From positions 1-6,907 of the forward strand of contig DXVZ01000021.1 in assembly GCA_019417125.1 (NCBI GenBank): a stretch of 6,907 nt of DNA, written 5' to 3'. A program made the translations under genes and the position numbers. This DNA is from Phascolarctobacterium sp. (GTDB lineage Bacteria > Bacillota > Negativicutes > Acidaminococcales > Acidaminococcaceae). Position 1 is the first letter of the stretch; each line of letters starts with the position of its first letter. The notes under the pieces were generated by a model that had not been told where the DNA came from, did not search any database, and worked only from the letters and a program-made list of their open reading frames with translations. Below are positions 5,697 through 6,907 of the stretch, piece after piece.

Positions 5697-6907
5697 TTAA
5701 TGTAAAACTTCTGTGACAGGCACCAGTTTCAGCCCCGAAGCCTTAACCTCGCCGATAACGCGCTCCCAGGCGTTTACGGTATGTGGGCGCGCATGGCAGA
5801 TAGCAATGGCGCTTCCGTATTTATCGGCGATAGCCGCCGCCTGCCAGATTTTTTTAATTATCTCGTCCTCATCGGTGCTGTTATCCAAAAAGATATTGTT
5901 GCGCCCGGTCGGCACGCCCATATTTGCCGCCAGCTTATCGCCAAGCGATTTGGCGTAGGTATTGCTGTCCACAAAAAACAGCCCCTGGCGCTTAATTTCT
6001 TTCAGCACGGCGCGCATCGTACGCTCGTCGCTGGTAGCTTTGCTGCCCTGGTGGTTATTAACTCCGCTGATGCCCGGCAGGCTGTTAATTAATTCGCCAG
6101 TCAGCTGCATAATGCGCTTATCGTCCATACTGGTCAGCACAGTGCTTTTGCCCTCGCTCATTGCGGATGGGTCCATTGGTTCCATCGGCAAATGCAGCAT
6201 TGCCACCTGCCCGCCGCCGTTAATAACGTGCAGCGAATCACTGCTGAAATCGCGGTACGGAATAATCGCAAAGCTGAATGGCGCGCGCAGATTTACCAGG
6301 CGCTGCACAAGGTCAATGTCGTAGCCGCAATCATCAATAATTACCGCCAGTTTACCGTGATGGCTGCGCGCAGCGGCAGGTTCCTTTTTAATATCCTTAT
6401 CCGGCTTATCCAGGTTTAAGTTATGGTAAAAATACACAGTGTCGGTTACAAACTCTTTCGTGCCATCGCCCGCTTTAGTGCTGATGGCAACGTCAAGGCG
6501 CACCGAATCCCAACTGTTGTAAGTAGTTTCTTCAAGGCGCACGGTTTTCAGCCTGCCGCCCTCCAATTTGCTGGCAAGCCAGTTAGCGGCGTCGCGAAGT
6601 TCCGTCGCAGGCGGCACGCCCAGCGCTAGCTCGCGCTTGTTCCAAATTACCTCCGCGCCGGAGCGCTGCGTTTCTTTCTGCTCGCTGCGCCCATTATCAG
6701 TCAGCTGCCAGTTAGCGCGCGTCAGCAAAATATCGTCTACCGCCTTTTGGGCAGATTTTGATTCTTCCAGTAAATCTATCACGGTAGGTCCGGTAATGCC
6801 GGTGTCCTCAACGTCCTTTTCCGCGCGCGAGGAAGCATAGTAAATACCTGCCGCCACAGCGGTTATCAGCACTACCGCTATTAAAAGTACGGTTAACCAT
6901 ACGGAAG
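5697..6907 (-). CDS. Divergent polysaccharide deacetylase (YibQ/PF04748-like), 5' partial
   Basis: The reading frame stays open to the window edge. The 11 codons before the GTG at 6870-6872 encode SVWLTVLLIAV and continue into a single hydrophobic helix ending at about GIYYASS. That GTG is therefore an internal codon, the true start lies beyond 6907, and the protein has an N-terminal membrane anchor. Counting from the first complete codon, 402 residues are present. An anchor and linker region (about 30-180) leads to the deacetylase-like domain: LAVIIDDCGYD at 186-196, PFSFAIIPY at 209-217, MLHLPMEPMD at 236-245, GVNNHQGS at 281-288, FFVDSNT at 310-316, NNIFLDN at 336-342 and AICHARPHT at 368-376. 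The IDD and His residues correspond to likely metal-binding and catalytic positions of the NodB-like fold. It probably acts on glycan outside the cytoplasmic membrane. In many diderms this family sits beside envC and ctpA, which could lie just off the right edge. The exact substrate is unknown. Confidence 0.9.
   Translation of the reverse strand, partial: SVWLTVLLIAVVLITAVAAGIYYASSRAEKDVEDTGITGPTVIDLLEESKSAQKAVDDILLTRANWQLTDNGRSEQKETQRSGAEVIWNKRELALGVPPATELRDAANWLASKLEGGRLKTVRLEETTYNSWDSVRLDVAISTKAGDGTKEFVTDTVYFYHNLNLDKPDKDIKKEPAAARSHHGKLAVIIDDCGYDIDLVQRLVNLRAPFSFAIIPYRDFSSDSLHVINGGGQVAMLHLPMEPMDPSAMSEGKSTVLTSMDDKRIMQLTGELINSLPGISGVNNHQGSKATSDERTMRAVLKEIKRQGLFFVDSNTYAKSLGDKLAANMGVPTGRNNIFLDNSTDEDEIIKKIWQAAAIADKYGSAIAICHARPHTVNAWERVIGEVKASGLKLVPVTEVLH

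Noticed and set aside
6870..6872. GTG as the start of the deacetylase gene
   Set aside because: It lies inside the membrane helix, the frame is open upstream to the window edge, and no SD precedes it.
1..6907. A new defence, toxin-antitoxin or mobile system
   Set aside because: All seven genes belong to well-known chromosomal families, no unassigned gap exceeds about 180 nt, and no repeats, integrase, transposase or tRNA gene is visible.

Overview
This is a gene-dense bacterial chromosomal segment with seven protein genes, all on the minus strand, so transcription runs from the right end to the left. In transcription order they are: a membrane-anchored divergent polysaccharide deacetylase (5' end cut off by the window edge), the membrane metalloprotease HtpX, an M42 family aminopeptidase, nucleoside diphosphate kinase, a PduO-type cob(I)alamin adenosyltransferase, an MdtG-like MFS transporter and alanine racemase. 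The spacers are short and AT-rich, and Shine-Dalgarno sequences of the AGGAG type are strong. I see no RNA gene, mobile element, CRISPR array or phage feature.

The organism looks like a low-GC-type Firmicute (Bacillota) by its ribosome binding sites, sigma-A-like promoters and protein style. The divergent polysaccharide deacetylase (YibQ/PF04748 type) is most familiar from diderm bacteria. Together with the B12 adenosyltransferase this makes a Negativicutes member, for example a Phascolarctobacterium-like gut anaerobe, my best guess. This is inference from gene style, not a match I could check.

Layout. 5697-6907: deacetylase, open to the right edge. 5584-5696: spacer with a near-consensus promoter (TTGAAA, 17 bp, TATAAT) for htpX. 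2614-5583: probable operon htpX, M42 peptidase (2-nt gap), ndk (56-nt gap, possibly with its own promoter) and adenosyltransferase (38-nt gap). 2567-2597: terminator-like hairpin after the adenosyltransferase, whose U-tract runs directly into the Shine-Dalgarno of the MFS gene. 1364-2554: MFS gene, followed by a second intrinsic terminator at 1311-1350. 1184-1310: alr promoter region with a long dyad. 47-1183: alr. 1-46: A/T-rich tail with no recognised feature.

The genes are mostly envelope and housekeeping functions: D-alanine supply for peptidoglycan, periplasmic or cell-surface glycan processing, membrane protein quality control and peptide trimming, nucleotide balancing, cofactor B12 activation and efflux. 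Nothing here amounts to a new multi-gene system. The observations most worth a second look are regulatory: the terminator fused to the MFS ribosome binding site, and the CodY-box-like dyad in the alr promoter. The apparent loss of the usual carbamylated lysine in the racemase also deserves a check.
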